A stretch of 35,639 bases of DNA from a virus, in the IMG/VR virus record IMGVR_UViG_3300005253_000252, positions 1-35,639 of that record, one strand, 5' to 3'. Below, piece by piece: positions 12,727-20,673 of the stretch. A model generated the notes under the pieces. The model saw only the letters and a list, made by a program, of their open reading frames with translations, was not told the origin of the DNA and ran no database searches. Every line of letters starts with the position of its first letter. The first letter of the stretch is position 1. A program made the position numbers and the translations under genes.

Positions 12727-14068
12727 CCTACTTGACATAAAGGCAATTCTAAAGGAAATAGATATATCATCCATTAACCCTGGTCAGCGTGGGCGGAAGA
12801 AGATGAGGAATATAAAGGAGATGGAAATATCTATAAAGGAGAGGGGGTTAATTCACCCCATCGCTGTCATGTCATATAAAGAAAGATATAAAGGGTATAA
12901 TTATTTCCTCCTCGCCGGTGGGAGACGAATCCAGGCATTAAAGAATCTAAAGGAAACAAAAATACAGGCTCGAATATACCCCCCCGACCTCAACAGCTTC
13001 GAGATAACAAGTATAGAGTTAGAGGAGAATCTGAAGCGTGAAGCCCTAACAGATGGGGAGAGATTAACAATGGTGAAGAAAGTTCATGACCATTGGGAAG
13101 ATATGTATGGAAAGAAAACCTCAACCTCTCCTACTGCAACTGGGCATAGTAAAGCTAATACCGCCGAGCGTCTTGGTGTTTCGAAGGCAAAGATAACGGA
13201 GGATCTAAAGCTTGCAGAATATATAGAGGCTGTCCCTGAGTTAAAGGAGATGGATAGGAAGGAGATTGTAAAAACAATAAAGACTATGAAGAAAACCCTC
13301 GCCACTAAGGAAAAAGTAGCGGAGATAAAGAAGGAGAGGGAGGAGATTGGAAAGGTGGATAAACTACTCCCCCTTGAACAATCGTTTATAACAGGTAATT
13401 TCTATGAGAAGGCGAGGGAGATACCAAATGGAACTATCGACTTAATAGATTTAGATATAGATTACCCAATAGAAGTAGACGACAACATCCAGCACGCCAA
13501 CATTCAGGGTGAAAAGGAGAGGGGGGTTTATCAGGGGATCAGTAAAAAAGAATACCCTAAGATGATGAAGCTAGCTATGAGAGAATCATATCGAATGATG
13601 AATAATACAGGTTGGTGTATCATCTGGTTTGGGCGGGAATACTTTAAAGAAATCCAAACGTGGGGGGAGGAGATAGGATTTAAAACATGCTGGTATACAG
13701 GACGTTGGTTGAAGGGGGCTAAGCATGGTCATACAAGAAACCCACAGTGGTTCCTCAACCACACGATTGAGGAATTTTTCTATTTCAGGAAGAGTAGTTC
13801 AATCATTGATACTCCCCATGTAGATATATTTGAACACCCTCCTACTCCTCCATCTATTAAACAGCATCCATTTGAAAAACCTGTTAATTTAATGTATGAG
13901 ATACTACAAACATTCATTCATCCTGGGAGTAGGGTAGTCGTGCCATTTGCTGGGAGTGGTAATACATTGAAGGCATGTTGGCAGTATGGTTGTAAGGGAG
14001 TCGGGTTTGAATTAGGGGAGGAATATAAAGAAAGATTTATTGTTGATATAAGGAGTATGTTTACATGA
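12707..14068 (+). CDS. ParB-like nuclease domain fused to a beta-class DNA methyltransferase
   Basis: Encodes 453 residues. Residues 15-120 are a ParB/sulfiredoxin-like N-terminal domain with LAGGRR (69-74) and a conserved EENLKREALTDGERL box. Residues 145-170 look like the following helix-turn-helix. The methyltransferase half starts near 225; motif IV reads DIDY (250-253) instead of the usual DPPY/NPPY, and motif I is PFAGSGNT (413-420), so the order is beta-type (N4-cytosine or N6-adenine). The motif IV change removes the PP pair. The domain combination is known in phages; activity here is uncertain. It could protect phage DNA from host restriction. Confidence 0.85.
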   Translation: MQEKQRNLLDIKAILKEIDISSINPGQRGRKKMRNIKEMEISIKERGLIHPIAVMSYKERYKGYNYFLLAGGRRIQALKNLKETKIQARIYPPDLNSFEITSIELEENLKREALTDGERLTMVKKVHDHWEDMYGKKTSTSPTATGHSKANTAERLGVSKAKITEDLKLAEYIEAVPELKEMDRKEIVKTIKTMKKTLATKEKVAEIKKEREEIGKVDKLLPLEQSFITGNFYEKAREIPNGTIDLIDLDIDYPIEVDDNIQHANIQGEKERGVYQGISKKEYPKMMKLAMRESYRMMNNTGWCIIWFGREYFKEIQTWGEEIGFKTCWYTGRWLKGAKHGHTRNPQWFLNHTIEEFFYFRKSSSIIDTPHVDIFEHPPTPPSIKQHPFEKPVNLMYEILQTFIHPGSRVVVPFAGSGNTLKACWQYGCKGVGFELGEEYKERFIVDIRSMFT

Positions 14069-14184
14069 GAAGTACAGATGATGAGATAAGAAGGATAGCA
14101 CTGAATGAACTCGCGGATGAAGAGTTTAAGCAGGCAGTAAAAGAGGAAAAGGAGAAGATTAAAAAGGAGAGGGAGAAAGAATGA
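14065..14184 (+). CDS. 39-residue charged helical protein
   Basis: Starts at ATG 14065, overlapping the methyltransferase stop by 4 bases, and overlaps the next gene by 4 bases. Composition is almost entirely Lys, Glu and Arg, forming one probable helix. The chain of ATGA overlaps supports it. Function unknown. Confidence 0.6.
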   Translation: MRSTDDEIRRIALNELADEEFKQAVKEEKEKIKKEREKE

Positions 14185-14582
14185 AACTATTAAACAAAGA
14201 GGGAAAGAAAATAAAACTAATCATAGCCGGCTCCACTCACATACACAACAGGGAGGTGTTGGAAAAGGCGATAGAAAAATACAAACTAAAGGATAGGATA
14301 GAAGAGGTAGTTGTTGGACAGGAGCCTGGTATGGCACAGTGTGGTAGGATATGGGCGATTGAAAATAATATACCTGTAAAACGATTCGTGAGGTATAGGG
14401 GGACAGGTAATAATAGGAGGATGAGCATGTTGAAGAGGGGACAGATGTTAGAATACTCCGATGCCTTGTTGTTTATAACAGATGGCATAATATCAAAGGC
14501 TGATGGAATTAAAGATATGACAGATACAACTGATTTGGAAGTGTTTATTTACACTGTAAAGAAGGAGGAAGAAAATGTATGA
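14181..14582 (+). CDS. SLOG/DUF2493-like Rossmann-fold nucleotide-binding protein
   Basis: Encodes 133 residues with IIAGSTH (14-20), VVVGQEPGMAQ (43-53) and ALLFITDG (95-102), the three glycine-bearing turns of the DUF2493/SLOG family, which binds nucleotides or nucleotide-derived signals. Such proteins occur in phages and in defence islands; a ligand cannot be named from sequence. GGAGAGGGAGAAAGA precedes the ATG. Confidence 0.75.
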   Translation: MKLLNKEGKKIKLIIAGSTHIHNREVLEKAIEKYKLKDRIEEVVVGQEPGMAQCGRIWAIENNIPVKRFVRYRGTGNNRRMSMLKRGQMLEYSDALLFITDGIISKADGIKDMTDTTDLEVFIYTVKKEEENV

Positions 14583-14847
14583 AATAAAAATTACGAAGAT
14601 GCTTCTTAAGAAAGTGCCAGCTGGGGAAGATTGGGGGATTCTTAAAGAGGAACTTTACACAGACGAAGAGCTTGATCGAGGAGCTACCATCTATAGGGAG
14701 GCTGATAAAACTTTACCTGTAAAACGTAAGTATGGTTACACTCCGAAAATAGAGAAAGAGGAGCATGTTGAAGTAGACCTTTTAAAACAAACAGTTAGGG
14801 AGATAGATTTAATCTCGATAATAAAAGCCATCAATGGTATAAAATAA
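14575..14847 (+). CDS. Hypothetical conserved protein
   Basis: Encodes 90 residues, charged, with a YGYTPKIEKEE segment mid-protein and a helical C-terminus ending in VNGI-like IKAINGIK. This shape recalls small phage proteins near DNA polymerase genes, function unknown. AAAGGAGGAAGAAA precedes ATG 14575; overlap of 8 bases with the SLOG gene. Confidence 0.65.
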   Translation: MYEIKITKMLLKKVPAGEDWGILKEELYTDEELDRGATIYREADKTLPVKRKYGYTPKIEKEEHVEVDLLKQTVREIDLISIIKAINGIK

Positions 14848-14863
14848 AGAAGGAGGAGTAAAA

Positions 14864-17344
14864 ATGGATAGACGTGTTCCACCTGAAGGGAGTCCCGATA
14901 GTAAAATAGCATTCATCGGTGAAGCTCCCGCCCATCATGAGGTGATAGAAGGTCGCCCCCTTGTTGGGAAGACAGGACAATACTTCAACGACCTCTTATT
15001 AACAAGTAGGATAGCAAGGAGTGAATGTTACCTTGATAATATATTCGAGGTGGAGGTTAAGAAGATAAGGGCAAAGAGGGGACAGCAGAATGTAGATTTA
15101 TATTTCTCCCTTGACAAACGATTACTATATGCAACAGATACAGGGTTTACAAAGGAGGGGAGTGTATATGCTGACCGTCTTGTTGATAGGGTAAAGAGGT
15201 TGAATTGTAATATAATAGTTCCAATGGGTAATCCTGCAATGGAAGCCCTTACTGGAAAGAGGGGGATAGTAAAGTGGAGGGGGTCTATTATATATTCTGG
15301 TATAATAAATAAGAAAGTAATGCCGACCATTCATCCTGCTGCTATCTTTAGAACCTATATGTATAAACATTTTATCCTGTTCGATTTTAGGAGGGCAAAG
15401 GATGAGATGGAATCTCCTGTTTTTACTAATCCCTTTTGTCATTATGAACTAATAGGTAGTTTTCAGTATTATAAGAATTACCTAACCGAGGTAAGGGTTA
15501 AAGGTAAAAGTATAGCTTTTGATATTGAGGTTATGAATCAGGAAGTTTCCTGTATCTCATTCTCCACCTGCCCTACTCAAGCAATCTCTATCCCCTTCCG
15601 ATATAATAGAAAGGAATATTTCACCCTCCCACAGGAGATGGAGATCTGGCATCTCATAGCACAAATATTAGAGGATAAAGATATAAAAAAGACAGGTCAA
15701 AACCTAGCATTTGATAACTCCTTCCTCTTTGACAAGTATGGAATTGTAGTAAGGAATGTCGAGGATACTATGGTAGCCCACTCTACCCTATTCCCTGATT
15801 TTCCAGCAGGCTTGGACTTTATAACAAGCATGTATACAAAGGAACCATACTATAAAGATGAGGGGAAGGAGTATTTTAAATGGGGAGGGAGTGACCTCGA
15901 CTTCCTATTATACAATGCTAAGGATAGTAAAGTTTGTATTGAATCCTTCCCCCAGATACGCTCCGACCTTGAACGGTTACGTAATATAGAAACCTATGAA
16001 TGGCAGAAGAAGTTAATAGAACCAGTAACATACATGGGACAGAAAGGGTTGAGAGTAGATGAGGAGGGGATTGAGAAGGAGAAGATAACACAACAGAATA
16101 TCGCCAACGAATTGTCAGAGGAACTCAATAGTTTAATTGGCTTCACCATCAACGCAAACAGTAGTCAACAATGCAGTGCCTATTTCTACGTCAAGAAAGG
16201 CATCCCTCCATATAGGAGGACAGGAAAGATAACCTGTAATGAGGGAGCCTTGAAACGATTGGCGAGAGGAACGGCTCAAAGAAAGGGATTGAAAGAAGCA
16301 CATCTTATCCTACAAATTAGGAAGGCTAGGAATTTTGTTAGCAAATCCCTCGATGTAAAGTTAAAGAATGGACGCTTTGTCTGCTCCTACCGTCCAGTTA
16401 CTAAGATGGGCAGGTTATCATCCTCTGCTGATCTATTCGGCTATGGTAGTAACCTCCAGAATCAACCAAAGGTTATGAACAACTTCTTCCTCGCCGATCC
16501 TGGTTACCTCATATACAATGTTGACCTATCCCAAGCTGATAATAGAAGTGTAGCATACATTGCCCCTGAACCTCGTATGATACGAGCTTTCGAAGATGGA
16601 GTTGATGTTCACTCCCTCACCGCATCCTTAATATTCGACATACCAGCAGAGAGAATAAAGGAGATGGATAAGGCAGGAACTAAATGTCCATTAGGATATG
16701 GGGATCAAACACACAGATATTGGGGGAAGAAAGGTAATCACGAATTAAACTTCGGTATGGGATATAGGAAGTTTGCCTATCAATTAGAATTGCCAGAGAA
16801 AGAAGGAAAGATGATACATACAAAGTATCATAGAGTCTATCCAGGGGTTCAACATGGATACCAGCTAATGGTGCGAAACCAACTAGGAAGTAATAACAGA
16901 ATACTGGAGAACTGCTATGGACGAAAATATTTGTTTAAAGATAGGTGGGGAGATGGTCTCTTCAATCAAGCATACGCTTTCATTCCTCAATCTAATACAG
17001 CAGATACTATCAACAGACGAGGAATCATCCCTCTATATTACTATCAAGAAAGTTTCGAGGGGGTCGAGATACTTAGACAAGTGCATGATTCAATTAATTT
17101 TCAAATCCCAACAACTCGAGGCATCGACTACCATATTCGAGTCCTACGAAGTATTAAAGAAAATCTCGAGCAACCTCTTATCTGGAAGGCAACTCAATTT
17201 ACAATTCCAGCCGAGTTCTCAGTTGGATTGAATCTTGGCGCTCGATATAAGGGAAAGGAGTTAGTGAATCCAGATGGGCAGATGGAGATTGATATGGGAG
17301 GAGATTTAAAGGGACAATTATCTAAATATTGGAGGGAAGGATGA
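14864..17344 (+). CDS. DNA polymerase A with N-terminal uracil-DNA-glycosylase-like domain
   Basis: Encodes 826 residues. Residues 10-180 have the family 4/5 UDG pattern: GEAPAHHEV (19-27), RPLVGKTG and TIHPAAIF (155-162), without the cysteine cluster of iron-sulfur UDGs. The 3'-5' exonuclease follows: D220/E222, D284, Y350 and D354. Polymerase motif A has D554 (YNVDLSQ). The O-helix reads KKGNHELNFGMGY (622-634), with F630 and Y634 but His626 where E. coli Pol I has Lys758. Motif C is HDS (741-743) rather than HDE. It is the replicative polymerase. Ribosome binding site GGAGGAG. Confidence 0.9.
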   Translation: MDRRVPPEGSPDSKIAFIGEAPAHHEVIEGRPLVGKTGQYFNDLLLTSRIARSECYLDNIFEVEVKKIRAKRGQQNVDLYFSLDKRLLYATDTGFTKEGSVYADRLVDRVKRLNCNIIVPMGNPAMEALTGKRGIVKWRGSIIYSGIINKKVMPTIHPAAIFRTYMYKHFILFDFRRAKDEMESPVFTNPFCHYELIGSFQYYKNYLTEVRVKGKSIAFDIEVMNQEVSCISFSTCPTQAISIPFRYNRKEYFTLPQEMEIWHLIAQILEDKDIKKTGQNLAFDNSFLFDKYGIVVRNVEDTMVAHSTLFPDFPAGLDFITSMYTKEPYYKDEGKEYFKWGGSDLDFLLYNAKDSKVCIESFPQIRSDLERLRNIETYEWQKKLIEPVTYMGQKGLRVDEEGIEKEKITQQNIANELSEELNSLIGFTINANSSQQCSAYFYVKKGIPPYRRTGKITCNEGALKRLARGTAQRKGLKEAHLILQIRKARNFVSKSLDVKLKNGRFVCSYRPVTKMGRLSSSADLFGYGSNLQNQPKVMNNFFLADPGYLIYNVDLSQADNRSVAYIAPEPRMIRAFEDGVDVHSLTASLIFDIPAERIKEMDKAGTKCPLGYGDQTHRYWGKKGNHELNFGMGYRKFAYQLELPEKEGKMIHTKYHRVYPGVQHGYQLMVRNQLGSNNRILENCYGRKYLFKDRWGDGLFNQAYAFIPQSNTADTINRRGIIPLYYYQESFEGVEILRQVHDSINFQIPTTRGIDYHIRVLRSIKENLEQPLIWKATQFTIPAEFSVGLNLGARYKGKELVNPDGQMEIDMGGDLKGQLSKYWREG

Positions 17345-17688
17345 TGCATTATGGAACAAAAGATTGGAACGATTCTTCTACAAGCTGGAGTGGATTATTA
17401 GAGTTGGAATATATTAGATTTCTTTCAAAATACGGAAGTGTTCCTGATGCAATTCTTGTAGGGAGTAAGACTTATAGTAACTTTATAGTTGAAATAAATA
17501 GAGAACGAACAATACAGTTAGATGGGGGCGTTGTAGAGGATTTATTATATTGGAGAGGATTAAAAATAAGAAAGGCTAATTTCTTTTCAATAGGCATTAT
17601 GTTCTTGCTAGCAGGAACTGGAATTAAAGGAGAGGAATCTCCAGGAAAGAATCAGGATTGGACAATAGAAGAAAGGAATAAAAAATGA
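17341..17688 (+). CDS. Hypothetical protein
   Basis: Encodes 115 residues from ATG 17341, which overlaps the polymerase stop by 4 bases; ATG 17344 is equally plausible and better spaced from GGAGGG. Contains an ordered SVPDAILVGSKTYSNFI segment and a LLAGTGIKG stretch. No domain recognised. Overlaps the MazG-like stub by 4 bases. Confidence 0.7.
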   Translation: MMHYGTKDWNDSSTSWSGLLELEYIRFLSKYGSVPDAILVGSKTYSNFIVEINRERTIQLDGGVVEDLLYWRGLKIRKANFFSIGIMFLLAGTGIKGEESPGKNQDWTIEERNKK

Positions 17689-17768
17689 GCGATATGTCAT
17701 TTAACAGATACCAAGAACTGGCGGAGAAGACAGCCATCTATCCGAAGGAGGGGCAGGAGGTATTATGA
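17685..17768 (+). pseudogene. MazG-like N-terminal stub (27 residues)
   Basis: The peptide FNRYQELAEKTAIYPKEGQ matches the start of phage MazG-like nucleotide pyrophosphohydrolases (pattern recalled: a YQELA helix, then TAIYP and a glycine), which normally run to about 100 residues or more, with catalytic EExxE motifs. Here it ends after 27 residues, inside the ribosome binding site of the next gene, and no continuation is visible in any frame. It is either a remnant or a short coincidental peptide. Confidence 0.5.
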
Positions 17769-18016
17769 GAGATAAAGAAAGGACAATGAAAGGGTTTGCT
17801 TGTATTCCTATTACCTTTCCGAATCAAGATATTACTGAATGGGTTGAGATTAAAATTAATAGAATAGAATCTATGCGAGTTAGAGAACACAACCTTACGG
17901 GTGCGAACAATGTTATGATTACTATGTTCTCAGGAGAGGTTTACCTTGCTAAGTGTGGATTGAAGGGTTTAAAGGTAGCTCTCGAAACTCAGATGGAGGA
18001 AAATGATGGTAGATAA
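17765..18016 (+). CDS. Hypothetical small protein
   Basis: Encodes 83 residues with a beta-rich middle (ITEWVEIKINRIESMRV, then a VMITMFSGEVYLA strand pair). No known domain. ATGA overlap with the stub upstream; GGGGCAGGAGG precedes. Overlaps the next gene by 14 bases. Confidence 0.65.
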   Translation: MRDKERTMKGFACIPITFPNQDITEWVEIKINRIESMRVREHNLTGANNVMITMFSGEVYLAKCGLKGLKVALETQMEENDGR

Positions 18017-18488
18017 AAAGGATAAAATCCACCCCTTCGCCAGCAAGGATGGCAAGACAATAGACATGAATAAGATGCACACCTGGGTAGAGAAAAATGT
18101 AAGTTGGCTAACAGAGTGGCTTACCAACGTAGTGACAATGGAGAAAGCAGGTATGGATAAATCAACTGTTACATTCCAAACATTTCAAATCCAACTAACA
18201 AATCCTCCTCCTCTTGGCATTATACAAGCCGGCAATGCTATAAAGGTATTATTAATACAACAATGTATCACCGGAAGAAGGGCAATCAATCCTCCTCAAT
18301 TCCAGGGCTTCTATCAAGCAGTAGGTAGGTTACCAAAAAATGGGGACTCGATTCTATTCACAGCAATCGAGTGGTTCAAGTTAAACTACATAGCAGGAAG
18401 TAATATAATGTTAGCGGAGAATAGTAGCATCCCGAAAGTGGCAATCCTAAGAACAACCTGTGCAGTGAATTATATAGTCCAGAAATAG
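18003..18488 (+). CDS. Conserved hypothetical protein
   Basis: Encodes 161 residues. The block VTFQTFQIQLTNPPPLGIIQ and the later NPPQFQGFYQAVGRLP look strongly conserved in style, but no enzyme motif is present. Mixed alpha/beta. Lies between the polymerase and helicase genes, so a replication accessory role is possible. GATGGAGGAAAATG precedes. Confidence 0.7.
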   Translation: MMVDKKDKIHPFASKDGKTIDMNKMHTWVEKNVSWLTEWLTNVVTMEKAGMDKSTVTFQTFQIQLTNPPPLGIIQAGNAIKVLLIQQCITGRRAINPPQFQGFYQAVGRLPKNGDSILFTAIEWFKLNYIAGSNIMLAENSSIPKVAILRTTCAVNYIVQK

Positions 18489-18500
18489 AAGGAGGAAAAA

Positions 18501-18674
18501 TTGGAAGATAAAAAGATAGAAGAACTTGCAGACTTACTTATTGAAGCCAGCCTTAAAACAGAGTATGGTAACTATATGTGTCATGGGGAATAGCATAGTT
18601 ATAAAAAAGATTTGAGTAAAGAGCAAATCATTGAGGTAGTAAAAAATTTTCTAGCGAAGGAACAGGATAAATAA
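18501..18674 (+). pseudogene. Small gene interrupted by an in-frame amber codon
   Basis: TTG 18501 follows AAGGAGGAAAAA and opens a helical frame that meets TAG at 18591-18593 after CHGE. The same frame then runs on for 26 sensible codons (HSYKKDLSKEQIIEVVKNFL) to TAA at 18672-18674, four bases before the helicase start. Other genes here end in TAG, so TAG is a stop in this genome; this is therefore a nonsense mutation, an error, or occasional readthrough. Intact length would be 57 residues. Confidence 0.6.
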
Positions 18675-18677
18675 TAA

Positions 18678-19889
18678 ATGAGAGAGCTACCCGATTGGAT
18701 TGATGGTTGGATGCAGTATATGAAGAATAGTGAAGCTCCTCAACTCTACAATAAGTGGGTAGCTATATCCATGATAGCTGCTGTGTTGGAGAGGAAGGTT
18801 TGGCTACGCTGGGATAAGGAAATATATGTAAACTTCTTCATAATCCTCGCCGGTCCACCTGCTGGAGGGAAAGGAACAGCAATGGAGCCAGGAAGGTTGA
18901 TGTTAGAGGAGATGTCAATTAATATAGCAGCCGACTGTTCATCAAAGGAGCAGTTGGTAGTAAGGTTAAAGGAGCCAACCACTAATTTTGAATACCCCCC
19001 TAGATCAAATATAATACACCCCTACTCTGCCATGACAGTATTCTCAGAGGAGTTCACTGTGTTCCTCGGTTATGGGAATATAGATTTAATCGGTTGGTTG
19101 TCAAATTGGTATGACTGTCGTGACCCCTGGAACTATGAAACCAAGCATCAGGGCAAAGCTCACATTGATGGACTGTGGGTAAATTTAATAGGAGCAACCA
19201 CCCCCGATTTGTTACGTGATGCCCTCCCGACCGAAACATTTGGAAGCGGACTCAATAGCCGGATCATATATGTTTACGCCCCAGGACGTGGTAAATTGAT
19301 CGTATTTCCGCACAAAAAAACAGGACAACCGGAATTGTGGAATAAATTGAATATTGATCTTCAAAACATAAAATTGGAAGTAGGAGCCTATACGCCCAGT
19401 GAATCATATGAGAAGGTGTGGGGGGAGTGGTATCCTCTCCAACGCCAGCATCCCTTTACACAGGACTCATACATGATCCACTATGCAGGACGGAGAGCTA
19501 CTCATATACATAAACTATCCATGATAATGAACGCCTCGAGAAATGGAGGAATGATATTGACAGATGAGGATTTTAAAAGAGCCTTGAAAATCTTAATCAC
19601 TACCGAACGCCACATGAAGAGGACGTTTGCTGGAATGGGGAAGAATAAATTTGCAGCTACCATGTATAAGATAGGAGAGGTTATAAGGATGAGGGGGAGT
19701 ATACAGTATTCGGAATTGTTAGAGAAGTTTTACTACGATGCTGACAATAATGAAATGTCTACCATCCTCGCCACGTTGGAAGTTGCAGGGAAGATTAAAT
19801 GGGAATATGGGGAGAGTAGAAAATTGAAAGAGGCAATGATAATTTGGAATAAAAAAGAGGAAGCGGATGAATCCACTCCCTCAATATAA
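18678..19889 (+). CDS. DUF3987-like ATPase, candidate replicative helicase/primase-helicase
   Basis: Encodes 403 residues. Walker A is GPPAGGKGT (59-67); acidic residues in VFSEEFTVF are a likely Walker B, and helices follow with RR residues suitable as arginine fingers. The C-terminal region (about 330-390) resembles a winged helix (SIQYSELLEKFYYDAD). DUF3987 proteins are found in phages at the place of a replicative helicase, and no other helicase is seen here. Last plus-strand gene of the module; converges on the minus block with a 6-bp gap. Confidence 0.75.
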   Translation: MRELPDWIDGWMQYMKNSEAPQLYNKWVAISMIAAVLERKVWLRWDKEIYVNFFIILAGPPAGGKGTAMEPGRLMLEEMSINIAADCSSKEQLVVRLKEPTTNFEYPPRSNIIHPYSAMTVFSEEFTVFLGYGNIDLIGWLSNWYDCRDPWNYETKHQGKAHIDGLWVNLIGATTPDLLRDALPTETFGSGLNSRIIYVYAPGRGKLIVFPHKKTGQPELWNKLNIDLQNIKLEVGAYTPSESYEKVWGEWYPLQRQHPFTQDSYMIHYAGRRATHIHKLSMIMNASRNGGMILTDEDFKRALKILITTERHMKRTFAGMGKNKFAATMYKIGEVIRMRGSIQYSELLEKFYYDADNNEMSTILATLEVAGKIKWEYGESRKLKEAMIIWNKKEEADESTPSI

Positions 19890-19895
19890 CAACAA

Positions 19896-20165
19896 CTAAT
19901 CAATAGTTGGCAACTGAAATCCCCCCTCTTCAGCCGTATCCTCACAGGTCTCGAAGAACAATTCCAACCCTCGATCATCATAGTTATTATCAGTGTCCTC
20001 AACAACATCCCTCAACCAAACCTTAGCGAGGGCATAGCCGGATTGAATACCTTTCACCTGATCCTCAGATAATTCCTCCCCTTTAACCCTAGCATCAATA
20101 GCAGACTTTGCTCCACGGATAAATACAGGGGCTAATAAACTTAATGATGTAGTCCAGAAACTCAT
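19896..20165 (-). CDS. Conserved small phage protein, last gene of the minus-strand block
   Basis: Encodes 89 residues. Short hydrophobic N-terminus (SFWTTSLSLLAPVFIRGAKSA, in part), then a helical acidic body with GEELSEDQVKGIQ. I recall similar small proteins at the ends of phage virion operons, beside holin-like genes. Start overlaps the upstream gene by 4 bases (ATGA). A membrane-active or lysis accessory role is inferred from position and N-terminus only. Confidence 0.65.
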   Translation of the reverse strand: MSFWTTSLSLLAPVFIRGAKSAIDARVKGEELSEDQVKGIQSGYALAKVWLRDVVEDTDNNYDDRGLELFFETCEDTAEEGGFQLPTID

Positions 20166-20404
20166 GGTTCCTCCTTCTTTTCTTTTTTAAACATTGCCTT
20201 CTCCTTAGTGAAGATAGGCTGACCCTTTACCCCCTTGACAGCTTTATGTCCAACTCCTACTGCCAGCATACTTGCCCCCAATCCCATAATATAAGGGGAC
20301 ACCATCTGCCCAACACCTGGGATATAATTAACAGCAGCTCCTAGACCAAGTATACCTAATCCCCCTAGACTTTTGGAAACCCTTTTTAAAAGGGATTTAA
20401 ACAT
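20162..20404 (-). CDS. Small Gly-rich hydrophobic protein, holin candidate
   Basis: Encodes 80 residues. A basic N-terminus (MFKSLLKRVSKSL) precedes two hydrophobic, glycine-rich segments (18-33 and 37-54), followed by a charged KEKKEEP tail. Two short membrane segments with a charged tail fit a class II holin, which would release the endolysin encoded at 5035; that is inference. AAAGGAAGGAGG precedes it. The conserved dyad (copy 4) lies just upstream. Confidence 0.6.
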   Translation of the reverse strand: MFKSLLKRVSKSLGGLGILGLGAAVNYIPGVGQMVSPYIMGLGASMLAVGVGHKAVKGVKGQPIFTKEKAMFKKEKKEEP

Positions 20405-20436
20405 AAAACCTCCTTCCTTTTTATTTTACAATATCG

Positions 20437-20459
20437 CTATGTTCAACGGATGAACATAG
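20437..20459. repeat. Conserved dyad, copy 4
   Basis: CTATGTTCA/TGAACATAG with the same ACGGA loop as copy 1. It sits between the stop of the 70-residue gene (20461) and the holin candidate. No T-run follows on the minus strand. Confidence 0.75.
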
Positions 20460-20460
20460 G

Positions 20461-20673
20461 TCATTCATTTCTTAATTCATCTGTGGACACAAATGTTGCT
20501 GCTTTTATTTCCTTTTTATTATCGTAATACTCGTAAATATACCCACCTGGAACTCGAAGGATACTGAGATTCTGATCAACTATGAATTCCCTCTCCCCTA
20601 TCACCAACCTGTTCAATGCACTAACAGTTAATATCATACTACCTCCTAATAAAAGTTTATCGTTCAAGTCCAA
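20461..20673 (-). CDS. Hypothetical small protein
   Basis: Encodes 70 residues; a short hydrophobic N-terminal stretch (LLLGGSMILTVSALN) is followed by a beta-rich body (FIVDQNLSILRVPGG, YIYEYYD). Start lies 17 bases inside the end of the giant gene upstream. No family recognised. It could be a minor virion or lysis protein. Confidence 0.6.
   Translation of the reverse strand: MDLNDKLLLGGSMILTVSALNRLVIGEREFIVDQNLSILRVPGGYIYEYYDNKKEIKAATFVSTDELRNE

Noticed and set aside
18591-18593. TAG recoding (suppressor-type code) in this phage
   Set aside because: Many well-supported genes end in TAG, for example at 934, 4198, 4870 and 7074, and the encoded tRNA has anticodon GTA, not CTA.
19893-19909. 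CAACTA/TAGTTG hairpin between converging genes as a two-way terminator
   Set aside because: Six AT-leaning pairs without a T-run on either side; too weak to call.
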